Assembly: GCF_027107535.1 (NCBI RefSeq)
Contig: NZ_CP114283.1
Coordinates: 2,728,001-2,792,000, forward strand
Origin: Streptomyces aurantiacus
GTDB lineage: Bacteria > Actinomycetota > Actinomycetes > Streptomycetales > Streptomycetaceae
Reading direction: 5' to 3'
DNA length: 64,000 nt
Both the position numbers and the translations under genes were made by a program. Shown one piece after another: positions 23,449 through 31,944 of this stretch. The number at the start of each line of letters is the position of its first letter. The stretch's first letter is position 1. The notes under the pieces were generated by a model. The model worked only from the letters and a program-made list of their open reading frames with translations, was not told the origin of the DNA and searched no databases.

Positions 23449-24894
23449 TCAGTTGCGTTCCAACTCTGCCTCGGCCGCGGCGAGCGCGGCGAACTCCTCC
23501 TCCGGCGCCTTCGCCACCAGGTGCTTGCGGCTGTAGAGGCCGAAGTAGGCGAGCGCGACCACGTACACCAGGAGCGCGATGACCGCCGCCGTCACGTCCA
23601 CCAGGAACGTCGCCACCAGCGCGGAGCAGGCCAGGACCAGCGCCACCGAGGACGTCAGCACACCGCCGGGCGTACGGTAGGGCCGCTCCAGACCCGGCTC
23701 GCGGCGGCGCAGCACGATGTGGGACAGCGACATGAGCGCGTACGAGATGGTGGCGCCGAACACCGCGATGTTCAGCATGCGGGCACCGTCGCCCGTCGCC
23801 GCGGCCAGCGAGAAGCCGATCGCGCCCGGTACCAGCAGACCCAGGTACGGGGCCTTGCGGCCGCTCGTCAGGGACAGGAAGCGGGGCAGGTAGCCGGCCC
23901 GCGAGAGGGCGAAGAGCTGGCGCGAGCCCGCGTAGATCAGCGAGAAGAACGAGGCCACCAGGCCCGCGAGGCCCGCGTAGTTGACGACGCGGCTCAGCGT
24001 GGTCGCCTCGCCGTCCGGCTGGAGGGCCTCGACGAGCGGGTTGCCGGCCTCCTGGATCGCCGCCGAGCCGCGCGCCCCGGCGGCGGCGAAGAAGGTCAGC
24101 AGGGCCAGGACGATCAGGATGCCCATCGACCAGCGGATCGCCCTCGGCAGTGAACGGGCCGGGTCCTTCGTCTCCTCGGCCGCCAGCGGTACGCCCTCCA
24201 CCCCGAGGAAGAACCACATGCCGAACGGGAAGGCGGCCCAGATGCCGAGCAGGCCCATGGGCAGCCAGGAGCTGGAGCCGAAGGCGCTCGGATCCACCGC
24301 GATGTCGTCGAGCCGCGAGGCGTCGAAGTCCGGGAAGGCGCCGACCGCGAACACCAGCAGCGCCACCACGGCTATCCCGGTGACGACGAAGCTGAAGCGC
24401 AGCGCCTCGCCGACCCCCCACAGGTGGATGCCGATGAAGATCACGAAGCAGGCCAGGTACACGGGCCATCCGGAGGTGAGACCGAACAGGCCCAGCGACT
24501 CGACGTAGTCGCCGATGAAGATGGCGATGGCGGCGGGCGCGAGGACGTACTCGATGAGGATCGCCGTGCCGGTCAGGAAGCCGCCCCAGGGGCCGAGCGC
24601 CCGGCGCGCGAAGCCGTAGCCGCCGCCCGCCGTCGGCAGGACGGAGGAGAGCTCGGCGAGCGCGAAGACCATGCACGTGTACATCAGGCCCATGAGGACC
24701 ATGGCGATCGCGAGGCCGCCGAAGCCGCCCTCGGCGAGGCCGAAGTTCCAGCCCGAGTAGTCGCCGGAGACGACGTACGCGACGCCGAGGCCGGTCAGCA
24801 GCACCCATCCGGCGCTGCCTCTGCGCAGGGTCCTGCGCTCCAGATAGTCGTCCGCCTCTCCGGCGGCACGAGGCTTGGTGGAATCCACGGACAT
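23449..24894 (-). CDS. APC permease, ethanolamine-permease-like
   Basis: 481 residues from ATG 24894, behind GGGGAG. Twelve hydrophobic segments are predicted, with the APC helix 1 signature VVSGDYSGWNFGLAEGGFGG, which resembles ethanolamine permeases (Eat), and helix 6 FFLGVEGVPLAAEETKDP. It probably imports ethanolamine or a related amine for the gamma-glutamylation pathway around it. The leader contains a perfect 15-base palindrome at 24986-25000, between it and the FadR-type regulator. It is co-directional with the hydrolase gene downstream. Confidence 0.9.
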   Translation of the reverse strand: MSVDSTKPRAAGEADDYLERRTLRRGSAGWVLLTGLGVAYVVSGDYSGWNFGLAEGGFGGLAIAMVLMGLMYTCMVFALAELSSVLPTAGGGYGFARRALGPWGGFLTGTAILIEYVLAPAAIAIFIGDYVESLGLFGLTSGWPVYLACFVIFIGIHLWGVGEALRFSFVVTGIAVVALLVFAVGAFPDFDASRLDDIAVDPSAFGSSSWLPMGLLGIWAAFPFGMWFFLGVEGVPLAAEETKDPARSLPRAIRWSMGILIVLALLTFFAAAGARGSAAIQEAGNPLVEALQPDGEATTLSRVVNYAGLAGLVASFFSLIYAGSRQLFALSRAGYLPRFLSLTSGRKAPYLGLLVPGAIGFSLAAATGDGARMLNIAVFGATISYALMSLSHIVLRRREPGLERPYRTPGGVLTSSVALVLACSALVATFLVDVTAAVIALLVYVVALAYFGLYSRKHLVAKAPEEEFAALAAAEAELERN

Positions 24895-24985
24895 GGACGG
24901 CTCCCCACGGGGCGGCGATACGCAATGGAACGGATCCATACCTTTGCGGGCTGCGTGGCCAGAAAGCAACACCTGTGCGCTACGT

Positions 24986-25000
24986 GACCGTTAAACGGTC
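24986..25000. promoter_or_regulatory. Perfect palindrome in the amine permease leader
   Basis: GACCGTT-A-AACGGTC is a 7-1-7 perfect inverted repeat, 92 bases before the permease start and just after the GntR gene. It is a candidate operator for the GntR/FadR regulator. Confidence 0.6.
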
Positions 25001-25031
25001 CTCACAGCGGCCGCCCGGGGGAGGCCCGGCG

Positions 25032-25778
25032 TCACGTGAGGAAGCCGCGCAGCAGGGCGGCCGTACCCGCGCAGTGCTCGCGCATCATCTCCCGCGCCCC
25101 GTCCGCGTCACCGTCGAGCACCGCCTCCACCAGGGCGGCGTGCTGGTGCTGCGAGTGCTCCAGGTTCCGCACGAGCAGCGGGATGCAGTCCAGGAGGTCG
25201 TTGACGGACGCCCGCACACCCGCGTACTGGGCGCTCAGCGTCGGCGAACCGCACAGCTCGGTGAGCGTGAGATGCAGCATGGTGTCGAGGCGCCGGTAGT
25301 CGGCGAGCGGGGCCTCGCGCGTGCGCGTGAGGGCGTCCCGCAGCCGCGTGGCCTGCTCGTCGTCCAGCCCGTGCTGGGCACACAGCCCGGCCGCGCCCAC
25401 CTCCAGCACCTCCCGGAAGCGGAGCACGTCCTCGACGTCGACCGCCCCGATGCGCCGGCGCAGCTCGTCCTCGCCGGGCGTCACGGTCCGCGGCAGCACG
25501 AACGTGCCCCCGTACCGGCCGCGCCGTGCCTCGACCAGGCCCTGGTCCTGGAGGACCTTCAGCACCTCGCGCAGTGTCACCCGGCTTATGCCCAGGCGGT
25601 CGGCCAGCTCCCGCTCCGACGGCAGCCGTTCGCCGCCGGGCACCAGGCCGAGCCGCACGACCTGGAGGATCTGCTCCAGGGCTTCCTCGAAGCCGTTGCC
25701 CGCCCGCACCGGCCGCAGCACCGGCGTCAGGCGGTCGTCGACCTGCGGAGCCTGTCGGTCCGCGTTCGTCTGCGACAT
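25032..25778 (-). CDS. GntR-family regulator, FadR subfamily
   Basis: 248 residues from ATG 25778; the frame runs to a TTG at 25799 that would sit in the ribosome site. The N-terminal wHTH shows LPSERELADRLGISRVTLRE at about residues 53-72 and then GLVEARRGRYGGTFV. The C-terminal FCD domain has six helices (FREVLEVGAAGLCA, then HLTLTELCGSP). It lies between the permease and the divergent GlnA-like gene, so it is the local switch for the amine pathway, probably derepressed by a gamma-glutamyl intermediate or the amine. Confidence 0.93.
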   Translation of the reverse strand: MSQTNADRQAPQVDDRLTPVLRPVRAGNGFEEALEQILQVVRLGLVPGGERLPSERELADRLGISRVTLREVLKVLQDQGLVEARRGRYGGTFVLPRTVTPGEDELRRRIGAVDVEDVLRFREVLEVGAAGLCAQHGLDDEQATRLRDALTRTREAPLADYRRLDTMLHLTLTELCGSPTLSAQYAGVRASVNDLLDCIPLLVRNLEHSQHQHAALVEAVLDGDADGAREMMREHCAGTAALLRGFLT

Positions 25779-25855
25779 CTGGCCGTACCCCCTTCCCAAG
25801 CAATGGTTCTCCGCAATACCTTATGGCTCTCGGCTGACCCAAGGAGGCCTTTCCC

Positions 25856-27220
25856 GTGGCAGACCGCACACCATCCCTCAGTGTCGAGGAACTGCACACC
25901 CTCGTCGCGAGCGGCGAGATCGACACGGTCGTCCTGGCGTTCCCCGACATGCAGGGGCGGCTCCAGGGCAAGCGGTTCGCCGCGCGCTTCTTCCTCGACG
26001 AGGTCCTCGACCACGGTACGGAGGGCTGCAACTACCTCCTCGCGGTCGACACCGACATGAACACCGTCGACGGCTACGAGATGTCGTCCTGGGAGCGCGG
26101 CTACGGCGACTTCGCCATGCATCCGGACCTGAGCACCCTGCGCCGGGTGCCCTGGAACGCGGGGACGGCGATGCTCGTCGCCGACCTCGCCTGGGACAAC
26201 GGCTCGCCCGTCGTCGCCGCGCCCCGCCAGATCCTCCGCCGCCAGCTGGAGCGGCTCGCCGAGCACGGCTTCACCGCCCAGGTGGGGACCGAGCTGGAGT
26301 TCATCGTCTTCAAGGACACCTACGAGCAGGCCTGGGACGCCAACTACCGTGGCCTGACGCCGGCGAACCAGTACAACATCGACTACTCGGTGCTCGGCAC
26401 CGGCCGCATCGAGCCCCTGCTGCGCCGCATCCGCAACGAGATGACCCGGGCCGGCCTGACCGTCGAGTCCGCCAAGGGCGAGTGCAACCCCGGGCAGCAC
26501 GAGATCGTCTTCAAGTACGACGAGGCCCTGGTCACCTGCGACCAGCACGCCGTCTACAAGACGGGCGCCAAGGAGATCGCCGCCCAGGAGGGCGTCTCGC
26601 TCACCTTCATGGCGAAGTACAACGAGCGCGAGGGCAACTCCTGCCACATCCACCTCTCGCTCACCGACGCCGACGGCACCAACGTGATGGCGGGCGACGG
26701 CGCGGGCGGGATGTCGCAGGTCATGCGGCACTTCCTCGCCGGACAGCTCGTCGCGCTCCGCGACTTCTCCCTGCTGTACGCGCCCAACATCAACTCCTAC
26801 AAGCGGTTCCAGCAGGGCTCGTTCGCGCCGACGGCCGTGGCCTGGGGATACGACAACCGCACCTGCGCGCTGCGCGTGGTCGGCCACGGGCGCTCGATGC
26901 GGTTCGAGAACCGGCTGCCCGGCGGGGACGTCAACCCGCATCTGGCCGTCGCCGGCCTGGTCGCGGCCGGTCTGTACGGCATCGAGCACAAGCTGGAGCT
27001 GCCGGAGGCGTGCACGGGCAACGCCTACACCGCGGGGTACGAACACGTGCCGACCACCCTGCGCGAGGCCGCCGAGCTCTGGGAGAACAGTCCCGTCGCC
27101 AAGGCCGCCTTCGGTGACGAGGTCGTCGCCCACTACCGCAACATGGCGCGGGTCGAACTGGACGCCTTCGACGCCGCGGTGACCGACTGGGAGCTCCGCC
27201 GCTCCTTCGAACGCATGTGA
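25856..27220 (+). CDS. glnA4: Gamma-glutamyl-amine synthetase (GlnA4-like glutamine synthetase paralogue)
   Basis: 454 residues from GTG 25856, with AAGGAGG 8 bases upstream. It is a type I glutamine synthetase fold: VGTELEFIVF (metal ligands), ECNPGQHEIVF, GNSCHIHLSL, and FENRLPGGDVNPHL near the glutamate site. Adenylylation-site features of true GlnA are absent. In S. coelicolor the orthologous position holds GlnA4, shown to ligate glutamate to ethanolamine. Here it heads a tight operon with an aldehyde dehydrogenase and an SDR, which fits ATP-dependent capture of an amine followed by oxidation. The amine (ethanolamine versus other) is inferred from the context. Confidence 0.92.
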   Translation: MADRTPSLSVEELHTLVASGEIDTVVLAFPDMQGRLQGKRFAARFFLDEVLDHGTEGCNYLLAVDTDMNTVDGYEMSSWERGYGDFAMHPDLSTLRRVPWNAGTAMLVADLAWDNGSPVVAAPRQILRRQLERLAEHGFTAQVGTELEFIVFKDTYEQAWDANYRGLTPANQYNIDYSVLGTGRIEPLLRRIRNEMTRAGLTVESAKGECNPGQHEIVFKYDEALVTCDQHAVYKTGAKEIAAQEGVSLTFMAKYNEREGNSCHIHLSLTDADGTNVMAGDGAGGMSQVMRHFLAGQLVALRDFSLLYAPNINSYKRFQQGSFAPTAVAWGYDNRTCALRVVGHGRSMRFENRLPGGDVNPHLAVAGLVAAGLYGIEHKLELPEACTGNAYTAGYEHVPTTLREAAELWENSPVAKAAFGDEVVAHYRNMARVELDAFDAAVTDWELRRSFERM

Positions 27221-28629
27221 AAGGCCCTCCGTTGTCGCACACGCCCTCCCCGCCCGGAGAACACGAGCTGCTGGTGCTCGATCCGGCCACCGAAGAAGTC
27301 GTCGCCACCGTCCGGGGCGCCGACGCGGCGGACGTCGACGCGGCCGTCGCACGGGCCACGAAGGCCCAGGTCCGCTGGGCCGCCCTCGCACCCGGCGAGC
27401 GGGCCCGGCTGCTGCGCCGGTTCGCCGTCGTCGTCGACGAACACCTCGAAGAGCTGGCCCAGCTGGAGGTCCGCGAAGCGGGACACGTCGTCGGCAACGC
27501 CCGCTGGGAGGCGGGCAACGTCCGGGACCTCCTCGACTACGCGGCCGGGGGAGTGGAGCGGCTCACCGGGCGCCAGATCCCGGTCCCCGGCGGCCTCGAC
27601 GTGACGATCCTCGAACCGCTGGGCGTCGTCGGGGTCATCGCGCCCTGGAACTTCCCGATGCCGATCGCGGCCTGGGGCACGGCTCCGGCGCTCGCGGCGG
27701 GCAACGCGGTGATCCTCAAGCCCGCCGAGACGACCCCGCTGACGGCCCTGCGGCTGGCCGAGCTCGGCCTCACGGCGGGCCTGCCGGAACACCTCTTCCA
27801 GGTGCTCCCGGGGGCCGGCGCCGTCACCGGCAACGCGCTGGTCGAACACCCCGGAGTCGCGAAGATCGTCTTCACGGGGTCGACGACCGTCGGCAAACAG
27901 GTGCTCGCCAAGGGCTCGGCGCTCCTCAAGCGCGTCACCCTCGAACTCGGCGGCAAGAGCCCCAACATCGTCTTCGCCGACGCGGACATCGAGGCCGCCG
28001 CGGCGTCCGCCCCCATGTCGTTCCTCGACAACTCCGGCCAGGACTGCTGCGCCCGCACCCGCATCCTCGTCCAGCGCTCGGCGTACGACCGCTTCCTCGA
28101 ACTCCTCGCCCCAGCGATCGAGTCCGTCGTCGTCGGCGACCCAGCCGACGAGAAGACCACCATGGGCCCGCTGATCTCGGCGGCCCAGCGGGACCGCGTA
28201 CGGTCGTACGTCACCGACGACCTGGCCGGGATCCGCGGCACCGCCCCCGAAGGCCCCGGATTCTGGTTCCCGCCCACCGTCCTGACCGGAATCGAGCCCC
28301 ACGCGCGCGTGGCCGTCGAGGAGGTCTTCGGACCGGTCGCCGTGGTCCTCCCCTTCGAGGACGAGGCCGACGCCGTCCGCCTCGCCAACGCCACGGACTA
28401 CGGCCTGGCCGGCTCCATCTGGACGCGCGACGTGGGCCGCGCCCTGCGCGTGTCGAGCGCTGTTCGCGCCGGGAACCTGTCCGTCAACTCGCACGCCGGG
28501 GTCCGCTACTGGACCCCCTTCGGCGGCTTCAAGCAGTCGGGCATCGGCCGTGAGCTCGGCCCGGACGCCCTGACCGCCTTCACCGAGACCAAGAACGTCT
28601 TCATCAGTACGGAGGGCCCCGCACAGTGA
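27217..28629 (+). CDS. NAD(P)-dependent aldehyde dehydrogenase
   Basis: 470 residues if GTG 27217 is used, overlapping the glnA4-like stop; TTG 27232 behind AAAGG is an equally good start. The ALDH core is complete: IAPWNFPMPIAAWG, the catalytic Glu in LELGGKSPNIVF, the nucleophile Cys in GQDCCARTR (Cys277 or 278), and VEEVFGPVAVVLPF. It would oxidise the gamma-glutamyl aldehyde to the acid that the PuuD-like hydrolase then cleaves. Its stop overlaps the start of the SDR gene (GTGA). Confidence 0.93.
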   Translation: MKGPPLSHTPSPPGEHELLVLDPATEEVVATVRGADAADVDAAVARATKAQVRWAALAPGERARLLRRFAVVVDEHLEELAQLEVREAGHVVGNARWEAGNVRDLLDYAAGGVERLTGRQIPVPGGLDVTILEPLGVVGVIAPWNFPMPIAAWGTAPALAAGNAVILKPAETTPLTALRLAELGLTAGLPEHLFQVLPGAGAVTGNALVEHPGVAKIVFTGSTTVGKQVLAKGSALLKRVTLELGGKSPNIVFADADIEAAAASAPMSFLDNSGQDCCARTRILVQRSAYDRFLELLAPAIESVVVGDPADEKTTMGPLISAAQRDRVRSYVTDDLAGIRGTAPEGPGFWFPPTVLTGIEPHARVAVEEVFGPVAVVLPFEDEADAVRLANATDYGLAGSIWTRDVGRALRVSSAVRAGNLSVNSHAGVRYWTPFGGFKQSGIGRELGPDALTAFTETKNVFISTEGPAQ

Positions 28630-29417
28630 CCGAATCGACCGACGCCATCGTCTGCCGCCGCCTGGTCGGCCGTACCGCTGTCATCACGGGTGCCGGGAGC
28701 GGCATCGGCCTCGCCACCGCCCGCCGGCTCGCCTCCGAGGGCGCCCATGTCGTCTTCGGCGACGTCGACGAGACCCGGGGCAAGGCCGCCGCCGACGAAC
28801 TCGGCGGGATCTTCGTCAAGGTCGACGTCACCGACGCCGAACAGGTCGAGGCGCTCTTCAGGGCCGCGAACGACACGTACGGATCCGTCGACATCGCCTT
28901 CAACAACGCGGGCATCTCCCCGCCCGACGACGACTCGATCCTGGAGACCGGCCTGGAGGCCTGGAAGCGCGTCCAGGAGGTCAACCTGACCTCGGTGTTC
29001 CTGTGCTGCAAGGCCGCGATCCCCTACATGCGGCGACAGGGCAGGGGGTCGATCATCAACACCGCCTCGTTCGTGGCCCGGATGGGCGCCGCGACCTCAC
29101 AGATCTCGTACACCGCGTCCAAGGGCGGCGTCCTCGCCATGTCCCGTGAGCTCGGCGTGCAGTTCGCCCGCGAGGGGATCCGGGTCAACGCCCTGTGCCC
29201 CGGGCCGGTCAACACCCCCCTGCTCCAGGAGCTGTTCGCCAAGGACCCCGAGCGGGCCGCGCGCCGCCTCGTGCACATCCCGCTCGGGCGGTTCGCGGAG
29301 GCCGACGAGATCGCCGCCGCCGTCGCCTTCCTCGCCAGCGACGACTCGTCGTTCGTGAACGCCACGGACTTCCTGGTGGACGGGGGGATCTCGGGCGCGT
29401 ACGTCACGCCCCAGTAG
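28626..29417 (+). CDS. Short-chain dehydrogenase/reductase
   Basis: 263 residues from GTG 28626. The Rossmann motif TGAGSGIG is at about residues 22-29, NNAG at about 95, and the catalytic YTASKGG at about 160; a C-terminal VNATDFLVDGGIS completes a classical SDR. As the last gene of the operon it is well placed to oxidise the alcohol of gamma-glutamylethanolamide to the aldehyde for the preceding dehydrogenase. That step is an inference; SDR substrates cannot be read from sequence. Confidence 0.92.
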   Translation: MTESTDAIVCRRLVGRTAVITGAGSGIGLATARRLASEGAHVVFGDVDETRGKAAADELGGIFVKVDVTDAEQVEALFRAANDTYGSVDIAFNNAGISPPDDDSILETGLEAWKRVQEVNLTSVFLCCKAAIPYMRRQGRGSIINTASFVARMGAATSQISYTASKGGVLAMSRELGVQFAREGIRVNALCPGPVNTPLLQELFAKDPERAARRLVHIPLGRFAEADEIAAAVAFLASDDSSFVNATDFLVDGGISGAYVTPQ

Positions 29418-29427
29418 GCGGCCCCGC

Positions 29428-29457
29428 ACCGGGACCGCACACCGGCACGGTCCCCCG
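29428..29457 (+). terminator. Hairpin after the SDR gene
   Basis: GGGACCG (29431-29437) pairs with CGGTCCC (29448-29454). It stands between the amine operon and the DUF2510 gene and has no T-run. Confidence 0.45.
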
Positions 29458-29515
29458 TCCCGCTCGGGGCGCGGGTACCGCACCGGTGTCCGCCGAAGCC
29501 CCCTAGAGTGCCTGG

Positions 29516-30466
29516 ATGAGCATGACGCCTCCGCCCGGCTGGTACCGGGACCCCTCGGGCCCGCACGTGGAGCGCTGGTGGGACGGCACCGCCTGGACCG
29601 AGCACCGGCGTACTCCCGAGGTGCCGCAACAGCAACCGCCGCAGGGACAGCCGCAGTTCGCGCCGATGGCACAGACGGTGGTGACAGCGCCCGGCGGCGG
29701 CTCCGGACGGGCGAGGACGATCGCCCTCACCACCGCCGGGGCCGTCCTCGTCGCCGCCATCGTCACGGGCGCCGTCGTCCTGAGCGGGGACGACGGCGAC
29801 CCCGAGGCACGGACCGCGCCGACGCCCACGGCGTCCGCGCCGACGAGCGGGCCGCCCTCGCCCTCGGAGTCCACCTCGGAACCGTCCGCCGACGACCCCG
29901 CCGTCGTCGTGGACGAGCTCAACGGCATCACCCTGCCGCTGCTCGACGGATGGGCCAGACCCGAGAACGTCACCGAGACGGACGTCGTGATGACCACACC
30001 GGGGACGTACGACTGCCCGGGCGACGACGGCCTCTGCCGCCACGGGACCGTCATCTCACGCACGGTGACCGCGAACGACGAGAAGTCCCCCGAGGCCCTC
30101 GCCAGGGACGACATATCCGAAGCGGCCGACCGGGCGTTCGACCGCAACAAGGTCGACGAGCGCCCGTACCACGGCATCACGTCCCACCGGCTGGTCGAGC
30201 AGGGGCCGGTCGCGGTCGCGGGGCGCACCGGCTACTTCGTGCGCTGGCGCGTCAGGACCGAGGCGGGGCCCGGAGGGTACGTCCAGTCGACGGCCTTCCC
30301 GTCCAGCGTCGGCTCGGAGTCGCTGGTCATGGTGCGGTACTTCTTCGACGCGGGCGAGCAGGGGCCGCCGCTCGCCGACATGGACCGGATCACCAAGGGG
30401 ATCCGGCCGATCGGGGACGAGGGCACGGGCGGTGGAGTGGGCAGCAGCATCGGGCCCACCCGATAG
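29516..30466 (+). CDS. DUF2510 membrane protein
   Basis: 316 residues from ATG 29516. The N-terminus is a DUF2510 module (PPGWYRDPSGPHVERWWDG, then TAWTEH), a short Trp-rich motif common in actinobacterial membrane proteins. A Pro/Gln linker and one membrane helix (LTTAGAVLVAAIVTGAVVL, about 72-90) follow, then a Ser/Thr/Pro linker and an extracellular domain of ~190 residues with two Cys (YDCPGDDGLCRHG) that may form a disulfide. The function is unknown; it appears monocistronic. Confidence 0.85.
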   Translation: MSMTPPPGWYRDPSGPHVERWWDGTAWTEHRRTPEVPQQQPPQGQPQFAPMAQTVVTAPGGGSGRARTIALTTAGAVLVAAIVTGAVVLSGDDGDPEARTAPTPTASAPTSGPPSPSESTSEPSADDPAVVVDELNGITLPLLDGWARPENVTETDVVMTTPGTYDCPGDDGLCRHGTVISRTVTANDEKSPEALARDDISEAADRAFDRNKVDERPYHGITSHRLVEQGPVAVAGRTGYFVRWRVRTEAGPGGYVQSTAFPSSVGSESLVMVRYFFDAGEQGPPLADMDRITKGIRPIGDEGTGGGVGSSIGPTR

Positions 30467-30553
30467 CGCGACCGGCCCCAGCCTCCGCCGCCCCGCTCCT
30501 CGCCTGTCGCGGCGCCAGGCGTCGCCCGGCGGACGGGAAGGTGACGACAGGGC

Positions 30554-31756
30554 CTAGAGGAACGTGTGGCCCTCGCCGCGATACGTCGGCACGGTCGCCG
30601 TCACCGCGTCGCCCTCGACGAGGTGCAGCACGTCGAACCGCTCGCACAGCTCTCCGGCCTTCGCGTGCCGGAACCACACCTTGTCGCCGATCAGCAGATC
30701 GTCGGCGGGCGAGCCGAGCAGCGGCGTCTGCACCTCTCCGGCACCCTCCTGGGCGTCGTACCGCAGGCCCTCGGGCAGGTACGGCACGGGCAGCCGGTCG
30801 GGGCCCGGGGCACCCGACGCCGGATAGCCACCGCCGAGGACGGTCACGACGCCGACCCCGGGCCGGCGCACGACCGGCTGCGCGAAGAGCGCGGCCGGAC
30901 GCCCGCTGAACGACGTGTAGTTGTCGAAGAGGCGCGGCACGTACAGCCCGGACCCGGCCGCGATCTCGGTCACCGAGTCCTCGGCCGCGGTGTGCTGGAC
31001 ACTGCCCGTGCCGCCCCCGTTGACGAACTCCAGGTCCGGCGCGACGGCGCGAACGGCACGCACGACGTCCGCCCGGCGCTGCGCCAGCTCCTTGCGGGCC
31101 GTGGCCTGCATCAGCCGGATCGCACGCGAGCGGAACGGGCGCCCCCGCAGGGCGTCGCCCACACCGGCGATGTGCCCCTCGTACGCCATGATCCCGACGA
31201 GCCGGAAACCGGGCCGGCGGGCCACCGCACGGGCCATCTCGGCGACCTGGGCCGCGGAGTGCAGGGGCGAACGACGGGCACCGACCCGGACCCGGCCGCC
31301 GAGCATCTTGAGCGCGGTGTCCAACTCCAGGCAGACGCGCACCACTTCGCGCCCGCCGTCCCGGGCGTCGTCGATGAGCTTCAGCTGCGCGGGGTCGTCG
31401 ACCATGACGGTCACGGCGGCGGCGAGCTTGGGATCGCCCGCGAGCTCCGCGTACGCCGTCCGGTCGGCGGACGGATAGGCGAGCAGTACGTCGTCGAAGC
31501 CGGAGCGTGCCAGCCACAGCGACTCCGCGAGCGTGAACGACATGATCCCGGCGAAGCCCTCCCGGGCCAGCACGCGTTCGAGCAGGTTCCGGCAGCGCAC
31601 GGACTTGCTCGCCACGCGTACGGGCTTGCCCGCCGCCCTCCGGACGAGGTCGTCCGCGTTGGCGTCGAAGGCCTCCAGGTCCACGATCGCGACGGGTGCG
31701 TCTAGGTGAGCGGTGGCCCGGTCGTAGCGGGCCCGGTCTGCGGCGCGGGCAGTCAT
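30554..31756 (-). CDS. PLP-dependent alanine-racemase-fold enzyme (D-threonine aldolase/deaminase-like)
   Basis: 400 residues from ATG 31756. The N-terminal PLP barrel has PVRVASKSVRCRNLL, with the Lys expected to bind PLP at about residue 50, and EFVNGGGTGSVQHTA as the phosphate-binding loop. The C-terminal domain ends with the metal/His motif common in D-threonine aldolases (VPTYRGEGHTFL). It probably acts on D-amino acids as aldolase or dehydratase. No operon partner: the neighbour downstream is convergent and the one upstream divergent. The ribosome site is weak. Confidence 0.88.
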   Translation of the reverse strand: MTARAADRARYDRATAHLDAPVAIVDLEAFDANADDLVRRAAGKPVRVASKSVRCRNLLERVLAREGFAGIMSFTLAESLWLARSGFDDVLLAYPSADRTAYAELAGDPKLAAAVTVMVDDPAQLKLIDDARDGGREVVRVCLELDTALKMLGGRVRVGARRSPLHSAAQVAEMARAVARRPGFRLVGIMAYEGHIAGVGDALRGRPFRSRAIRLMQATARKELAQRRADVVRAVRAVAPDLEFVNGGGTGSVQHTAAEDSVTEIAAGSGLYVPRLFDNYTSFSGRPAALFAQPVVRRPGVGVVTVLGGGYPASGAPGPDRLPVPYLPEGLRYDAQEGAGEVQTPLLGSPADDLLIGDKVWFRHAKAGELCERFDVLHLVEGDAVTATVPTYRGEGHTFL

Positions 31757-31944
31757 GGGCGAAGCCTGCCAGACCTGATTACCGCAGGGTAGGGGGACGT
31801 TCCGGGCAGATGCCGCGGGCCCGCGGACTGGTTCCCCCTCGCGCAGCGTCAACCCGTAGAGTGACGCGCACGCAAGCGGGGAACGGATCCGGAGGGGTTC
31901 CTTCGGCGAGTCGGTCGCCCCGGGGACGAGGAAACGGGGGGTGC

